Source of the DNA: Nitrobacter sp963807355
GTDB lineage: Bacteria; Pseudomonadota; Alphaproteobacteria; Rhizobiales; Xanthobacteraceae
NCBI GenBank assembly: GCA_963807355.1
Contig: CAWEBX010000028.1
Location: forward strand, 1 to 64,000
DNA: 64,000 nucleotides
Reading direction: 5' to 3'
Shown here: positions 1 to 8,667 of the stretch, piece after piece
Position numbering within the stretch: the first letter of the stretch is position 1
How the letters are laid out: the number at the start of each line of letters is the position of its first letter
Position numbers and translations under genes: made by a program
The notes under the pieces: model-generated
The model's input: only the letters and a program-made list of their open reading frames with translations
Databases searched by the model: none
What the model was told of the DNA's origin: nothing

Positions 1-86
1 TAACAGGCCGTTAACCATGCGGGGTTCAAATCCCGACGCGTCGCTGCCCAAATCGCGACGAGCGCTGGGGCGAGGAGAGACTGAGC

Positions 87-290
87 ATGGGCACCGTTAT
101 TGCGTTTCCGGCAGATGCGGCTTCGCGGCTGGGATCAACGGTAAATCGCTCTTCGGATCAGATGAGGGGAACGGTGGTGATCCTGCCGGTCATACGCATC
201 GACCGCGAGACCGACGAAACCAGCGGTGGAAGCGGTCCCGAGCAGGGCACAGCTGCCGGGCGGCGGCGCCGCCGCCGCGCCCGCTCCTGA
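87..290 (+). CDS. Small conserved hypothetical protein
   Basis: A 67-residue ORF starting MGTVIAFP and ending in a run of arginines (RRRRRRARS). The centre, GTVVILPVIRIDRE, alternates hydrophobic residues like a short beta strand. I associate this general pattern from memory with a short conserved protein of Bradyrhizobiaceae of unknown function. A purine-rich stretch (cgaggagaga) lies upstream of the ATG. No signal peptide or membrane segment is visible. It precedes a lipoprotein gene on the same strand by about 40 bases. A longer ORF in another frame overlaps it and is less protein-like. Confidence 0.55.
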   Translation: MGTVIAFPADAASRLGSTVNRSSDQMRGTVVILPVIRIDRETDETSGGSGPEQGTAAGRRRRRRARS

Positions 291-329
291 TTTTTCCGGA
301 CACGCCCGATGCAGGAGACGTCGCTTGCG

Positions 330-1085
330 ATGCCAGGGCTGAAACGTTCACCTCTCACTTCGCTTGTTTCCGTGATTCTATTAGGCACTGCGCTCGCAGC
401 ATGCAGTGGTGGTGACTTCGGCCGCGTTCGTCAGGATGCACGCAACGACGACATGCACCGCTGGATGGGCGCGGAAGCGACCGGCAGCATCGGTCGTCAG
501 CCGTCGCGGTTTCAACTAACCGAGAGCGAGAGGATGTTGCGCGATCTCGCCTATCCGCTGGTCGAGCCGCCGCATTCGCGGCCGGCCTGGAAGAGTGTGT
601 TCGGCGACTACGACCCGCTCGCTACGCCATGGCGGCAAAAGCCTGCATTTGATCGCTCCGCTTACGGCCGCCTGCTCATCGACGAGCCGCATCGTTCTCA
701 CACTTCGCGCTATACGCAATTAATCGATGACGTCCGCGACGACATCACCCGTTTTGATCCGTTCTTCAACACCGCCCGGCAGGTCTTCGTTCTCGACGGC
801 AAGCGCAACGCCAGCCTGAGATTGGTGTCCGACCTATCGCCGCGTGAGCACGCTGACGCCGTCGCCCGCATGGAGGAAAACACTCTGATCGTGCAGTGGG
901 TGCAGCAATGCCTCGAGCAGCGGATCGCGTCCTATCGCTGGGCGCTTGAGCATCTGGTGGTTCAGGCGCCGGATGGTATGGCGGCCGACGCAGACCGCCT
1001 GATCGGGCACCTCGCGGCGTTGACCGCCAATCCCCCTGTGACCGCGACCCCCGTGATCGGCCGCGCCCTGCGCACGCGCGGGTAG
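330..1085 (+). CDS. Conserved hypothetical lipoprotein
   Basis: A 251-residue protein beginning MPGLKRSPLTSLVSVILLG and then TALAACSGG, a lipoprotein signal with lipobox LAAC and the lipidated Cys about 24 residues in. The in-frame ATG at 309 would add seven residues ahead of the signal, so 330 is preferred. The mature part is hydrophilic and mostly helical, rich in Arg, Asp and Trp, with no recognised catalytic motif. It probably sits in the periplasm anchored to a membrane. I do not recognise a named family and infer no function beyond envelope location. Confidence 0.75.
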   Translation: MPGLKRSPLTSLVSVILLGTALAACSGGDFGRVRQDARNDDMHRWMGAEATGSIGRQPSRFQLTESERMLRDLAYPLVEPPHSRPAWKSVFGDYDPLATPWRQKPAFDRSAYGRLLIDEPHRSHTSRYTQLIDDVRDDITRFDPFFNTARQVFVLDGKRNASLRLVSDLSPREHADAVARMEENTLIVQWVQQCLEQRIASYRWALEHLVVQAPDGMAADADRLIGHLAALTANPPVTATPVIGRALRTRG

Positions 1086-1208
1086 TTCATCCTTGATTGT
1101 AGCTAACGCTTGACGAGAGCAAAAGCGACCAAGCCTCGTTACCCGGATTTCCTCGGGAGAGGTGAGACAAACGCCGTTACAGGCGGTTCATTCTGCTCCC
1201 CAAACGTC

Positions 1209-1793
1209 CTATCGTTTCGCTTCCGGTTTCACCACGGGCGGCTCAGTTTGCAGCCGGCATTTTGCGGTGGCGAGAGATGATTTCGCCTGCTCCGTCATGC
1301 CGAACTCAGGCGCCAGCGCCTTCAGAACGATCAGCCCCGTCGTCGAGGGGGAGTCGATGATGAGGCGGTCCGCGGCCGTCACGTCCTCTTCTTCGGGCAG
1401 CTCTGCGTGCTGTGCTTCGGTCATCAGATTGAGTTCGATCACCTTGCGTCCAGCTGAACGGTCGTTGATGGCGTAATAGGCGACGTTGCTTTGGGTGTAA
1501 AATGACACCGACGTGTAGGCCTCGCTCACAGGCACCGTGAGCTTGATCGATCCGCCTGACAGGTCGTAGCGGCAGACCGCGACGGCAAACGCAGGGTCCA
1601 TGAAAGGCATCAGCGAGTTGGCGGGATCCGCCGGCGGCAAGGGCGTCACGGCGTTCAGCGTAGTCATTTCCGTTAGTCGCGAATAGGCGTCCTGCGAGGC
1701 GATCCGCGGCAGCGCCAATACGCTGACGAGATGCACGATCCCGCCAAGCAGAATGCCGCCGACGATCGCAAACAGCAGGCGGATCATGAACAC
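1209..1793 (-). CDS. DUF1254-like membrane-anchored protein
   Basis: 194 residues with one N-terminal membrane segment (LLFAIVGGILLGGIVHLVSV, about residues 5-25) and a periplasmic-looking domain. The stretch FMDPAFAVAVCRYDL, then SVSFYTQSNVAYYAINDR, then EEEDVTAADRLIIDSP, matches what I remember of the DUF1254 proteins that sit beside DUF1214 proteins in Rhizobiales. Its start overlaps the end of the upstream DUF1214 gene by ten bases, so the two are almost certainly one transcript and probably act together. The biochemical role of either domain is not established. Confidence 0.75.
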   Translation of the reverse strand: MFMIRLLFAIVGGILLGGIVHLVSVLALPRIASQDAYSRLTEMTTLNAVTPLPPADPANSLMPFMDPAFAVAVCRYDLSGGSIKLTVPVSEAYTSVSFYTQSNVAYYAINDRSAGRKVIELNLMTEAQHAELPEEEDVTAADRLIIDSPSTTGLIVLKALAPEFGMTEQAKSSLATAKCRLQTEPPVVKPEAKR

Positions 1794-2386
1794 CTCTCTG
1801 TCGAGATGGAAGGCATTGGGGCGTCGCGTCGGGTTCGCGTACCCACTCCGACGGGCGTGTCATAAAGTCGAAGCATCAGCACATAGCTCTCGATGCCGCC
1901 GGTCGGCAGCCAGTTGCCGGCACGCGCGCGAGATGCCACATGCACCACGAATGAGCCGTCGGAATTCCGCACAATTTCCTGGCTGGTGAAGCCATAGCGT
2001 TGCAGCGAGTTCGCCACCAGATGGCCCTTGCGGTCGTGGAGCGTCAGCGTCCAGAACCGCGCCGCCGGTGTGACGCCGCTGATGATGACGTCGCATCGGC
2101 CATCGAGCGGTCGTTTGGCGTCGTCTGCCGTGGCAAGAAATGCTATGCCGTCTCCGGCTCCGATCGGCAGTTCTCCGCTTCGCGCAATTGCGGCGCGGGA
2201 GTAAGGGTCGATCTCGGCGGATCCAATCCTTGGTTTTGCCGTCCATGCGCCGATGGTCAGCGTGCCGAGATTGGTGCCGCGCGTTGCGGTGATCCAGGTA
2301 GTTCCGAGGCCTATCGCGGTGGCGAGACCGAGGCCCAGCAAAATGACAATCAGCCGCACGTGTCGGCGCTCCGGTGTTGAAGCCAT
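1784..2386 (-). CDS. DUF1214-domain membrane-anchored protein
   Basis: 200 residues. One N-terminal membrane helix (LIVILLGLGLATAIGLGTTW) is followed by a DUF1214-type domain: FWTLTLHDRKGHL, NSLQRYGF, SDGSFVVHVAS and NWLPTGGIESYVLMLRLYD are its characteristic stretches. It is first in a two-gene unit with the DUF1254-like gene, which starts inside its 3' end. DUF1254/DUF1214 proteins often occur together and are predicted to be envelope proteins of unknown function. The assignment rests on motif memory, not a search. Confidence 0.75.
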   Translation of the reverse strand: MASTPERRHVRLIVILLGLGLATAIGLGTTWITATRGTNLGTLTIGAWTAKPRIGSAEIDPYSRAAIARSGELPIGAGDGIAFLATADDAKRPLDGRCDVIISGVTPAARFWTLTLHDRKGHLVANSLQRYGFTSQEIVRNSDGSFVVHVASRARAGNWLPTGGIESYVLMLRLYDTPVGVGTRTRRDAPMPSISTERCS

Positions 2387-2515
2387 TCAAGTCGCGCATC
2401 TGTAATGCGAATGTCGGAAACACGCCACGTTTGGATCAGAAAGATCCAAATCATAACCGTGATCGATTCCATTGTTTATTGCGGTCGCAAACCGTACACA
2501 CTTCCGCATCCCACT

Positions 2516-4801
2516 CTAGTTCTTGCTTGGCGCCGGGGCTGCTCGGTCGCTGGACGTCGCGGCCGCCAAGTTTTCTGCGCCGCCGCCGGAGGAGGTGGGA
2601 CTAAGGGCGCCGGAGCGAGCCGGATCGACCGGTTCTCCGGCCGAGGTTTTTCCGATTGTCTTGGCTGCTTGATCCAGCATCTTTTCCACGCGGACCAGGA
2701 TGTCGGCTCCGCGCTTGGTCAGGATCGGCGGGGGGGCCGGTTTTGCATTGTCGTCGCTGGCGGCGGTTTTGGCTGCCACGTCGGCGGTCGGTTTCGCTGG
2801 CGCTGCAACACCGGGGAGGTCTTTGACTTCGATACCGCGATGCGCGGCCGTCATGATGTCGTGCCAGGTCTGGGCGGGCAACGCGCCGCCGGTCAGACGG
2901 TTGGTTGGCGAATAGTCGTCATTGCCGTACCAGACACCACATACAAAGTTGCCAGTGTAGCCGACGAACCAGGCGTCGCGATAAGCGTTTGTGGTTCCGG
3001 TCTTGCCCGCGGCCGGAATGCCGTCGAGAATGGCGCGTCGTGCGGTGCCTTCGCTGACCACATGACTCATCATACCGGCCATATCCGCGGCGACTGAAGG
3101 CGGAATGATCTGGCGCGGTGCGGGGCCGTCGCGGTCGTAGCGCCATACCAGATCGCCGGCGCCGGTCCGGACCTCCAGAACCGCGTGCGGCGCCACCGCC
3201 TTGCCCTTGTTCGGGAATGTCGCATAGGCGACGGCGTGTTCGAGCACGTTGACCTCGTCGGCCCCGATCGGCAGCGAGGGCGTGTCGGGCAGCGGTGTGA
3301 TAATGCCGAACTTGCGGGCGACCTCGACGATCTTGGCGCGGCCGGCTTTAGCGGGATTCTTTGCCCCCTTGCCGAGCGCGATCGAGAGTTTTACCGGCAC
3401 GACATTGATCGACCGCGTCAGCGCCTGGGTTAGCGTCACCGTCCCGGAGTAGGAATGGCCGTAATTCTGCGGACACCAGTTGCCGAGGCAGACGGGGCCG
3501 TCGACGATCTTGGATGTCGGACTGAAGCCGTTGAGCAACGCTGTGGTGTAGACATACGGCTTGAACGATGATCCGGGCTGGCGCAGGGCATCCGTCGAGC
3601 GATTGAACTGACTTGCGCCATAATCGCGTCCACCGACCATTGCGCGCACGCCACCGTCGAGATCTGCGACAACCGTTGCCGCTTGCGTCGCGTGATAGTC
3701 GCGTCCGAACTGGCGCAACTGGCTCTCGATCGCTTCTTCCGCCGCTTGTTGCACATTCATGTCGATTGCGGTGCGGACGACGAACACGCGCTCGGTGTAG
3801 GAGCGCGGAAACGTGTCGACCAGCTTGCGCATTTCTTCGAATGCCCAGTCGAGATAATAGTTCGGCGAGTTCTCGTCGCGGCGGTCGACCGCGGTGGCGG
3901 GATTGCGCCGCGCACCGAACACCTGGCCCTCGGTCATGAAGCCTGCATCGACCATGTTGTCGAGCACCTGGTTGGCGCGGGCGCGGGCGGCGGGCAGGTT
4001 GATGTGCGGCGCGTATTTTGTCGGCGCCTTGAACAGGCCGGCGAGCATCGCGGATTCGGCGAGGTTGACGTCACGCACCGACTTGTTGAAGTAGAAATGC
4101 GCCGCGCCGTCGACGCCGAAGGTTCCGCCGCCCATGTAGGCGCGGTCGAGATACAGTTTAAGGATCTCGTTCTTGCTCAGTCGGGTTTCCAGCCAGACGG
4201 CAAGGAAGGCCTCATTGACCTTGCGCTCGATGGTGCGCTCGTTGGAGAGAAACAGGTTCTTCGCAAGCTGCTGGGAGATCGATGAGCCGCCTTGCCGCAC
4301 GCCGCCAGCCTGTGCGTTGGTCACCAGCGCGCGGAAGGTGCCGCCAATGTCGATGCCGAAATGATCGTAGAAGCGGCGATCTTCGGTCGCAAGCGTCGCC
4401 TTGATCAGGTTGTCGGGGAACTCCTCCAACGGAATCGAATCGTTGTGTTTGATGCCGCGGCTGCCGATCGGATTGCCGTAGCGATCGAGGAACGCCACCG
4501 CGAGATCGGATTTCTTCAGCCAGTCCTCGTCGGCGGTTTCGCGGAACGCCGGCTGTGCCAGCGCCAGCAGGAGGATGAGACCGCCGAGGCCCAAGGTTGC
4601 AGCTTCCGACAGCGGCTCGACGATGACCCAGCGCTTCCAATGGCCGACATAGAAGCGGTCCATGAAGGTGGAGAAGCGCTCATAAAGTTCCCGCGCGCCG
4701 GCCGCCGAGGAGAACAGGGTCGAATCGATGCGCGAATCGAGATCCAGCAGGATATGCCGGATTCGCTTCTTCCAATCGGAGGGCAGGTTGTTGCGCACCA
4801 A
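2516..4801 (-). CDS. mrcA: Class A penicillin-binding protein 1A (bifunctional)
   Basis: 761 residues. A basic cytoplasmic N-terminus precedes one membrane helix (about residues 64-84). The glycosyltransferase (GT51) domain follows, with EDRRFYDHFGID and catalytic Glu at residue 140, and GGSSISQQLAKNL at 171-183. The transpeptidase domain carries SSFK (active Ser 411, Lys 414), SIN (464-466) and KTGT (600-603). The C-terminal tail is rich in Pro, Ala and Ser. It polymerises lipid II into glycan strands and cross-links stem peptides in the periplasm. All catalytic motifs are intact and the length is normal for this family. It is transcribed alone, divergently from the YcgN gene. Confidence 0.93.
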   Translation of the reverse strand: MVRNNLPSDWKKRIRHILLDLDSRIDSTLFSSAAGARELYERFSTFMDRFYVGHWKRWVIVEPLSEAATLGLGGLILLLALAQPAFRETADEDWLKKSDLAVAFLDRYGNPIGSRGIKHNDSIPLEEFPDNLIKATLATEDRRFYDHFGIDIGGTFRALVTNAQAGGVRQGGSSISQQLAKNLFLSNERTIERKVNEAFLAVWLETRLSKNEILKLYLDRAYMGGGTFGVDGAAHFYFNKSVRDVNLAESAMLAGLFKAPTKYAPHINLPAARARANQVLDNMVDAGFMTEGQVFGARRNPATAVDRRDENSPNYYLDWAFEEMRKLVDTFPRSYTERVFVVRTAIDMNVQQAAEEAIESQLRQFGRDYHATQAATVVADLDGGVRAMVGGRDYGASQFNRSTDALRQPGSSFKPYVYTTALLNGFSPTSKIVDGPVCLGNWCPQNYGHSYSGTVTLTQALTRSINVVPVKLSIALGKGAKNPAKAGRAKIVEVARKFGIITPLPDTPSLPIGADEVNVLEHAVAYATFPNKGKAVAPHAVLEVRTGAGDLVWRYDRDGPAPRQIIPPSVAADMAGMMSHVVSEGTARRAILDGIPAAGKTGTTNAYRDAWFVGYTGNFVCGVWYGNDDYSPTNRLTGGALPAQTWHDIMTAAHRGIEVKDLPGVAAPAKPTADVAAKTAASDDNAKPAPPPILTKRGADILVRVEKMLDQAAKTIGKTSAGEPVDPARSGALSPTSSGGGAENLAAATSSDRAAPAPSKN

Positions 4802-5128
4802 GGTCTGTGACCGATCTGCGGCATCGCAGCGCCTTCTCTAAGGCGCCATCTCGCCACCCTCATGCAAGAACGTTACGGCAAACCCAAGGCACTCGAGAAG
4901 GCATCTCAAAACCCGCGCTGGACCATCATCCTAGCATCCTCGGGAAAGCCGATTTTCTTCTATCCGAGCGCGGAAGATAAACCAATGGCCGGTCGTGATT
5001 TCAGCCCGGCATAGTCGCTATTGGCACCCCAGATCCCCTAGGGCGCTTGCGCGAAGTGCCGGCGAAGCCCATAGACGGAAAATCGGTTTTCTTCGGCGCA
5101 ACCTCTGGCACACCCCCTGGCTCACTCC
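4802..5128. other. Intergenic region between mrcA and the ycgN-like gene
   Basis: 327 bases separating divergent genes, so promoters for both should lie here. ORFs in it look like shadows of the flanking genes. I see no clear sigma-70 consensus, terminator or repeat that I would commit to. Confidence 0.5.
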
Positions 5129-5644
5129 ATGACCCAACGACCCGCGCGATCGTCGGAACAGAACGGGTTCTTTTGGAAGACCAAATCCTTGGATGAAATG
5201 TCCAGCGCCGAATGGGAAAGCCTGTGCGATGGTTGCGCGCGCTGCTGTCTGGAGAAGCTGGAGGACGAGGATACCGGCGACATTTATTTCACGCATGTTT
5301 CCTGCCGGCTTCTGGATGCCGGGCTTTGCGCCTGCAAGGATTACCCGAAGCGTTCCGAACAAGTTCCGGACTGCGTCCGCCTCACGCCGGACAATGTCCG
5401 GACCTTGAACTGGTTGCCGCCGAGCTGCGGTTATCGCTTGGTCGCGGAGGGGCGCGATCTCTACTGGTGGCATCCGCTGATTTCCGGCAATCCTAATACC
5501 GTCCACGAGGCCGGTGTTTCGGTGCGTGGCCGGGTCCGCGGCACCGAGGATGAGATTCCCGATTCTGAACTGGAGGATCATATCGTGCAGTGGCCGGTTC
5601 GGCTGCCGAAGCGCGCCCGGCTTCGGAAACCGCCGAAGGGTTGA
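5129..5644 (+). CDS. ycgN: YcgN/UPF0260 family cysteine-cluster protein
   Basis: 171 residues with the YcgN layout: FWKTKSLDEMSSAEWESLCDG, then CDGCARCCLEKLED, CRLLDAGLCACKDYPKR, and VPDCVRLTP. The clustered cysteines (CxxCxxCC, then CxxxxxxxCxC, then one more Cys) probably bind a metal or Fe-S cluster. The family is widespread in proteobacteria as a single cytoplasmic domain of about 150 residues and has no established reaction. The length is normal and the gene intact. It stands alone between a divergent PBP gene and an MFS gene 150 bases downstream. Confidence 0.9.
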   Translation: MTQRPARSSEQNGFFWKTKSLDEMSSAEWESLCDGCARCCLEKLEDEDTGDIYFTHVSCRLLDAGLCACKDYPKRSEQVPDCVRLTPDNVRTLNWLPPSCGYRLVAEGRDLYWWHPLISGNPNTVHEAGVSVRGRVRGTEDEIPDSELEDHIVQWPVRLPKRARLRKPPKG

Positions 5645-5798
5645 CCGGTCTCCCATCACAAATTTGCGATTTTGCATTGGAGGCTTTTTATTCCGTCGGT
5701 CGCTGTCCGAACGCGGGCCTCAAGCGTTAATGTTCACAAATCAGCGAACCGCACCAGCCTCCGCCTCTTGTTAGCCAAATCATATTTTGTCTGTCCGC

Positions 5799-7358
5799 AT
5801 GAATACATTCGAGCGTCTGGGTCGGGGTCCGTCGGATCCCCCGATTCTGTCCGGCGACGCCGCGTCAGAAGCTGCGGCGCGTTCCGGCAAGGCTGACGGT
5901 GACGCCAGTGCGCCGCCGGTTGTGACGCCCGCGCCGCTGAGCCGGAGCGAGGTGCACACCATTCTGGTCAGCCTGATGCTGACCATGTTCCTCGCCGCCC
6001 TCGATCAGACCATTGTCGCAACCGCGCTGCCGACCATCGGCCGCCAGTTCCACGAGGTCACCACCCTGTCGTGGGTCATTACGGCGTATCTGTTGGCGTC
6101 CACAGCGGTCGCGCCGTTGTTTGGCACCTTGAGCGATATCTACGGTCGCCGCGCCATGATCGTCACCGCGCTCGGTCTGTTTGTCGTGGGTTCGGTCCTG
6201 TGCGCGCTGGCGCCGAACATGGCGACGCTGATCGTGGCGCGCGGCGTGCAGGGCATCGGCGGCGGTGGCATCCTGCCCGTGGTGCAGACCGTGATCTCCG
6301 ATGTGGTGACGCCCCGGGAGCGTGGTCAGTATCAGGCTTATTTCAGTGGCGTATGGACTGCGGCAGGCATCGCGGGGCCGGTGCTGGGGGGCGTTTTCGC
6401 CGAGCACTTGCACTGGTCGATGATTTTCTGGATCAACGTGCCGCTCGGCTTTGTCTCGCTGGCGTTGCTGTTGCCGAAAATGGGTAAGATTCCGGTGTTC
6501 CACCGCCGCCGCAGAGTGGACTGGACCGGCGGCCTGTTGCTGATGGCATCCGCCGTCGTTTTCCTGCTGGTGCTGACATGGGGCGGTAACCGCTTCGCCT
6601 GGGCGTCGCCGCAAATCGCCGCCATGCTTGGCGCCTCGCTTGTGCTTGCCACGGTCTTTGTCCGGCACGCGCGCAAGACGTCCGAACCATTCCTGCCGCT
6701 GTCGCTGATGGGCGGCCCGGTGGTTCCGTATGCGATAGCCGCGGGTGCTTTGGCGCTCGGCGCGATTATCGGGATCACCGTGCATTTGCCGCTGTACTAT
6801 CAGGTCGTCCACCATCTCAGCGCGAGCGAATCCGGACTGGCATTGATTCCGATCGCGGCGATTTCGACCGGCGGGGCGGCGCTTGCGGGCCGCTGCATGA
6901 TGCGTACCCTCCACTACAAGCGCGTCGCGGTACTGGGAACCACATTTGCAGCCGTCGTGGCCGCGATTCTGGCTGTGGTGACGCCGCCTCTATGGCCGCT
7001 GCTTGCGTTGCTATCCTTGTTCGCCTTCGGTCTCGGCACGATATTTCCCGTCAGCGTGGTATCGCTGCAGAACGCGGTGGCGCGTCAGCAAGTCGGAACC
7101 GTCACTGGCGCGATGAATTTTTTCCGTGCGTTGGTTTCCTCGTTCGCCGTCGCTGCATTCGCCGCCATCCTGCTGATGGCGCTGGGAACTGATGCCTCGA
7201 TCGGCAATGAGGGCAGCGGTCGGGTTGGTGTAATCTCCGCCTCTGACCTCACGACCGCATTTCGTTATGTATTCGCCGCCACAGCCGCGATGCTGGCGGG
7301 CGCTGCGCTGCTGCTGGTGCGAATGGAGGAACGGCCGCTCGCCGGTCCCCCGTCCTGA
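5799..7358 (+). CDS. MFS multidrug efflux transporter (DHA2/EmrB-QacA type)
   Basis: About 519 residues with a hydrophilic N-terminus and some fourteen predicted membrane helices. The stretch LDQTIVATALPTI in the first helix is the DHA2 drug:H+ antiporter signature, and LFGTLSDIYGRRAMI is MFS motif A between helices 2 and 3. ARGVQGIGGGGILPV is typical helix 4/5 sequence. It should export hydrophobic drugs or related compounds with the proton gradient from the inner membrane. No membrane-fusion partner is adjacent, which fits a stand-alone pump. I chose the ATG at 5799; a TTG four codons upstream is possible. Confidence 0.9.
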   Translation: MNTFERLGRGPSDPPILSGDAASEAAARSGKADGDASAPPVVTPAPLSRSEVHTILVSLMLTMFLAALDQTIVATALPTIGRQFHEVTTLSWVITAYLLASTAVAPLFGTLSDIYGRRAMIVTALGLFVVGSVLCALAPNMATLIVARGVQGIGGGGILPVVQTVISDVVTPRERGQYQAYFSGVWTAAGIAGPVLGGVFAEHLHWSMIFWINVPLGFVSLALLLPKMGKIPVFHRRRRVDWTGGLLLMASAVVFLLVLTWGGNRFAWASPQIAAMLGASLVLATVFVRHARKTSEPFLPLSLMGGPVVPYAIAAGALALGAIIGITVHLPLYYQVVHHLSASESGLALIPIAAISTGGAALAGRCMMRTLHYKRVAVLGTTFAAVVAAILAVVTPPLWPLLALLSLFAFGLGTIFPVSVVSLQNAVARQQVGTVTGAMNFFRALVSSFAVAAFAAILLMALGTDASIGNEGSGRVGVISASDLTTAFRYVFAATAAMLAGAALLLVRMEERPLAGPPS

Positions 7359-7475
7359 TGCGCACGCAAAGTTTTGCTATCGCTCTTAAGCATTCCTTCA
7401 GAGTGTCGCTTAGGCTCCGAGAAATCTTTCAACTCTAGCATTCCAGTTTGAAAATGCGCCGCGCTGCGCTCGATC

Positions 7476-7691
7476 GTGATTGGCGCGCCCGCGGGGATTC
7501 AAAGGCTGGAGTTGGCGTTGCACCTCATTGCAAAACTTGCGTCGGATTTTCTGTGGGACGAAACAGGTGCCACGTCGATCGAATATGCGCTGATTGCTTC
7601 CGGCATCAGCATCGTCATCGTGGCCGCGGTCACCGGTATTGGCAGCGGGCTCAGGGACCGCTTCGACGCGCTGAACGGGCTGCTGAAATAA
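7476..7691 (+). CDS. Flp/Fap-type type IVb pilin
   Basis: 71 residues from a GTG. The core DETGATSIEYALIASGISIVIVAAV is the Flp pilin signature: a Gly-x-Thr-x-Ile-Glu-Tyr processing region with Glu near position +5 of the hydrophobic helix, then a short hydrophilic tail. Flp pilins are cleaved by a prepilin peptidase and assembled by the Tad machinery into adhesive pili. No tad or cpa genes lie nearby, so it is an orphan pilin locus in this window. The exact start is uncertain; TTG codons near 7510 would also work. A perfect palindrome lies just after the stop. Confidence 0.8.
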   Translation: MIGAPAGIQRLELALHLIAKLASDFLWDETGATSIEYALIASGISIVIVAAVTGIGSGLRDRFDALNGLLK

Positions 7692-7702
7692 GGCCAGACG
7701 AC

Positions 7703-7730
7703 AGGTATATTTTCCTAGGAAAATATACCT
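7703..7730. repeat. Perfect 28-bp palindrome after the pilin gene
   Basis: The two 14-base halves are exact reverse complements, with CCTAGG at the centre and AT-rich arms. It starts 11 bases after the pilin stop. There is no T tract, so it is a poor intrinsic terminator. It could be an mRNA-stabilising hairpin or a protein-binding site. Confidence 0.75.
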
Positions 7731-7731
7731 T

Positions 7732-7748
7732 GGCAGCGTGACGCTGCC
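7732..7748. repeat. Second palindrome abutting the first
   Basis: GGCAGCGT, one base, ACGCTGCC: 8-bp arms with a single-base centre, one base after the 28-bp palindrome. No T run follows. The two form a double hairpin unit. Confidence 0.65.
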
Positions 7749-7975
7749 GGAGTAGGTTTACGACATGCTCCACAGTTGCGCCGAGACATCACGGCAATGC
7801 TTTCTGGTCGCGCGGCTGACGAACGATCGAACGAAAACTACCTGAAATCCCCTGAATGCACGCTCATAGCGAGTCCGTACGCGTACATCCTTTTTGCAGG
7901 GAACGTCGCAAAGGGTCTCACGTTGCCCCTATCGATTAGCACTGCGAATCTGCGGATCGCGAAGGGAAAACGAGC

Positions 7976-8125
7976 ATGGCGACGGAACAGCGCGATCAAA
8001 TCGTAGACACATCCATGGAGGCGCGAAAAGCCGAGCCTGGGCTCTCCGTTCTTTTACTGTCGACCATCAGCACTGGGTTGGCATCGCTGATCCTTTGCGT
8101 AACCTGGCTTGTATTCGTTCATTAG
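7976..8125 (+). CDS. Small single-pass membrane protein (49 aa)
   Basis: The ORF begins MATEQRDQIVDTSMEARKAE and ends in a hydrophobic helix (VLLLSTISTGLASLILCVTW, then LVFVH). A gaaggg Shine-Dalgarno-like stretch sits about ten bases before the ATG. The charged N-terminus plus one C-terminal membrane helix resembles small conserved proteins I recall from Bradyrhizobiaceae, of unknown function. A longer ORF overlaps it in another frame but is less protein-like. No partner gene is evident. Confidence 0.6.
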   Translation: MATEQRDQIVDTSMEARKAEPGLSVLLLSTISTGLASLILCVTWLVFVH

Positions 8126-8274
8126 TGAGTGGACGAAAGAACCGTCGACGCAGAACCATTGTTTGGTCGGTGGGGGAAGGTGCCGGCCATGAAACGTGGA
8201 AACTCTCAACGTCATTCACTTCCAATCCAGAAATCCAGCGGCATGGGTCCGCTTGAAGGGAGTTCTTGATCTTC

Positions 8275-8667
8275 ATGTGTGCGACGCGAACCGGCAAGCC
8301 GGCACGAAAGCCGGCGGCGGGGCGCGTTGCCTCTCGCTCAAAGCTGACGCCATCCAGGACCGGAACGTCCTCGGCATCGAAGAAGAAAGCGTTGCCGTCG
8401 TCGGCTGGGAGCAAGCGGGTCGCGCCGGCAGCGCGATCGAAGGCGCAAAAGGCGAAGGCCGAAGCGGCGACAAATCAAAGCGCGGTTAGAACGTCATCAT
8501 CCGGCAAGACCCGCGCCGCCGTTCTCGCGCGCAAGGCGACAATCGCTGCCACCACACGGTACGTTGATGACGTCCCTGTTATAGTTGATGAAGGCGACGA
8601 TGCGGCAAAGGCCGGATTGAAGCGGCAGCGCACGCATCGCAGAGAATCGCTGTCTAGATCGTTCTGA
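8275..8667 (+). CDS. Lys/Ala-rich basic hypothetical ORF
   Basis: 130 residues from the ATG at 8275, low complexity and strongly basic: repeated KPA, SKKKA, RSKAQKAKAEAA. It ends in a more ordinary stretch, TTRYVDDVPVIVDEGDDAAK. It could be a histone-H1-like nucleoid protein or a chance ORF in GC-rich DNA; other frames are also open here. It overlaps the end of the opposite-strand phosphoribosyltransferase remnant by a few bases. I do not recognise it and would not rely on it without homologues. Confidence 0.3.
   Translation: MCATRTGKPARKPAAGRVASRSKLTPSRTGTSSASKKKALPSSAGSKRVAPAARSKAQKAKAEAATNQSAVRTSSSGKTRAAVLARKATIAATTRYVDDVPVIVDEGDDAAKAGLKRQRTHRRESLSRSF

Noticed and set aside
1..60. tRNA-like 3' end at the window start (GGGGTTCAAATCCC)
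   Set aside because: The T-loop sequence is suggestive, but the flanking stem has mismatches and no acceptor end or CCA can be paired. Not enough for a call.
5018..5677. Minus-strand ORF (219 aa) opposite the ycgN-like gene
   Set aside because: It is a shadow of a conserved gene in GC-rich DNA; its protein has no coherent domain while the plus strand encodes clear cysteine motifs.
5865..6914. Long minus-strand ORF opposite the MFS gene
   Set aside because: Arg/His/Gln-rich composition typical of antisense of a membrane protein; no start signal.
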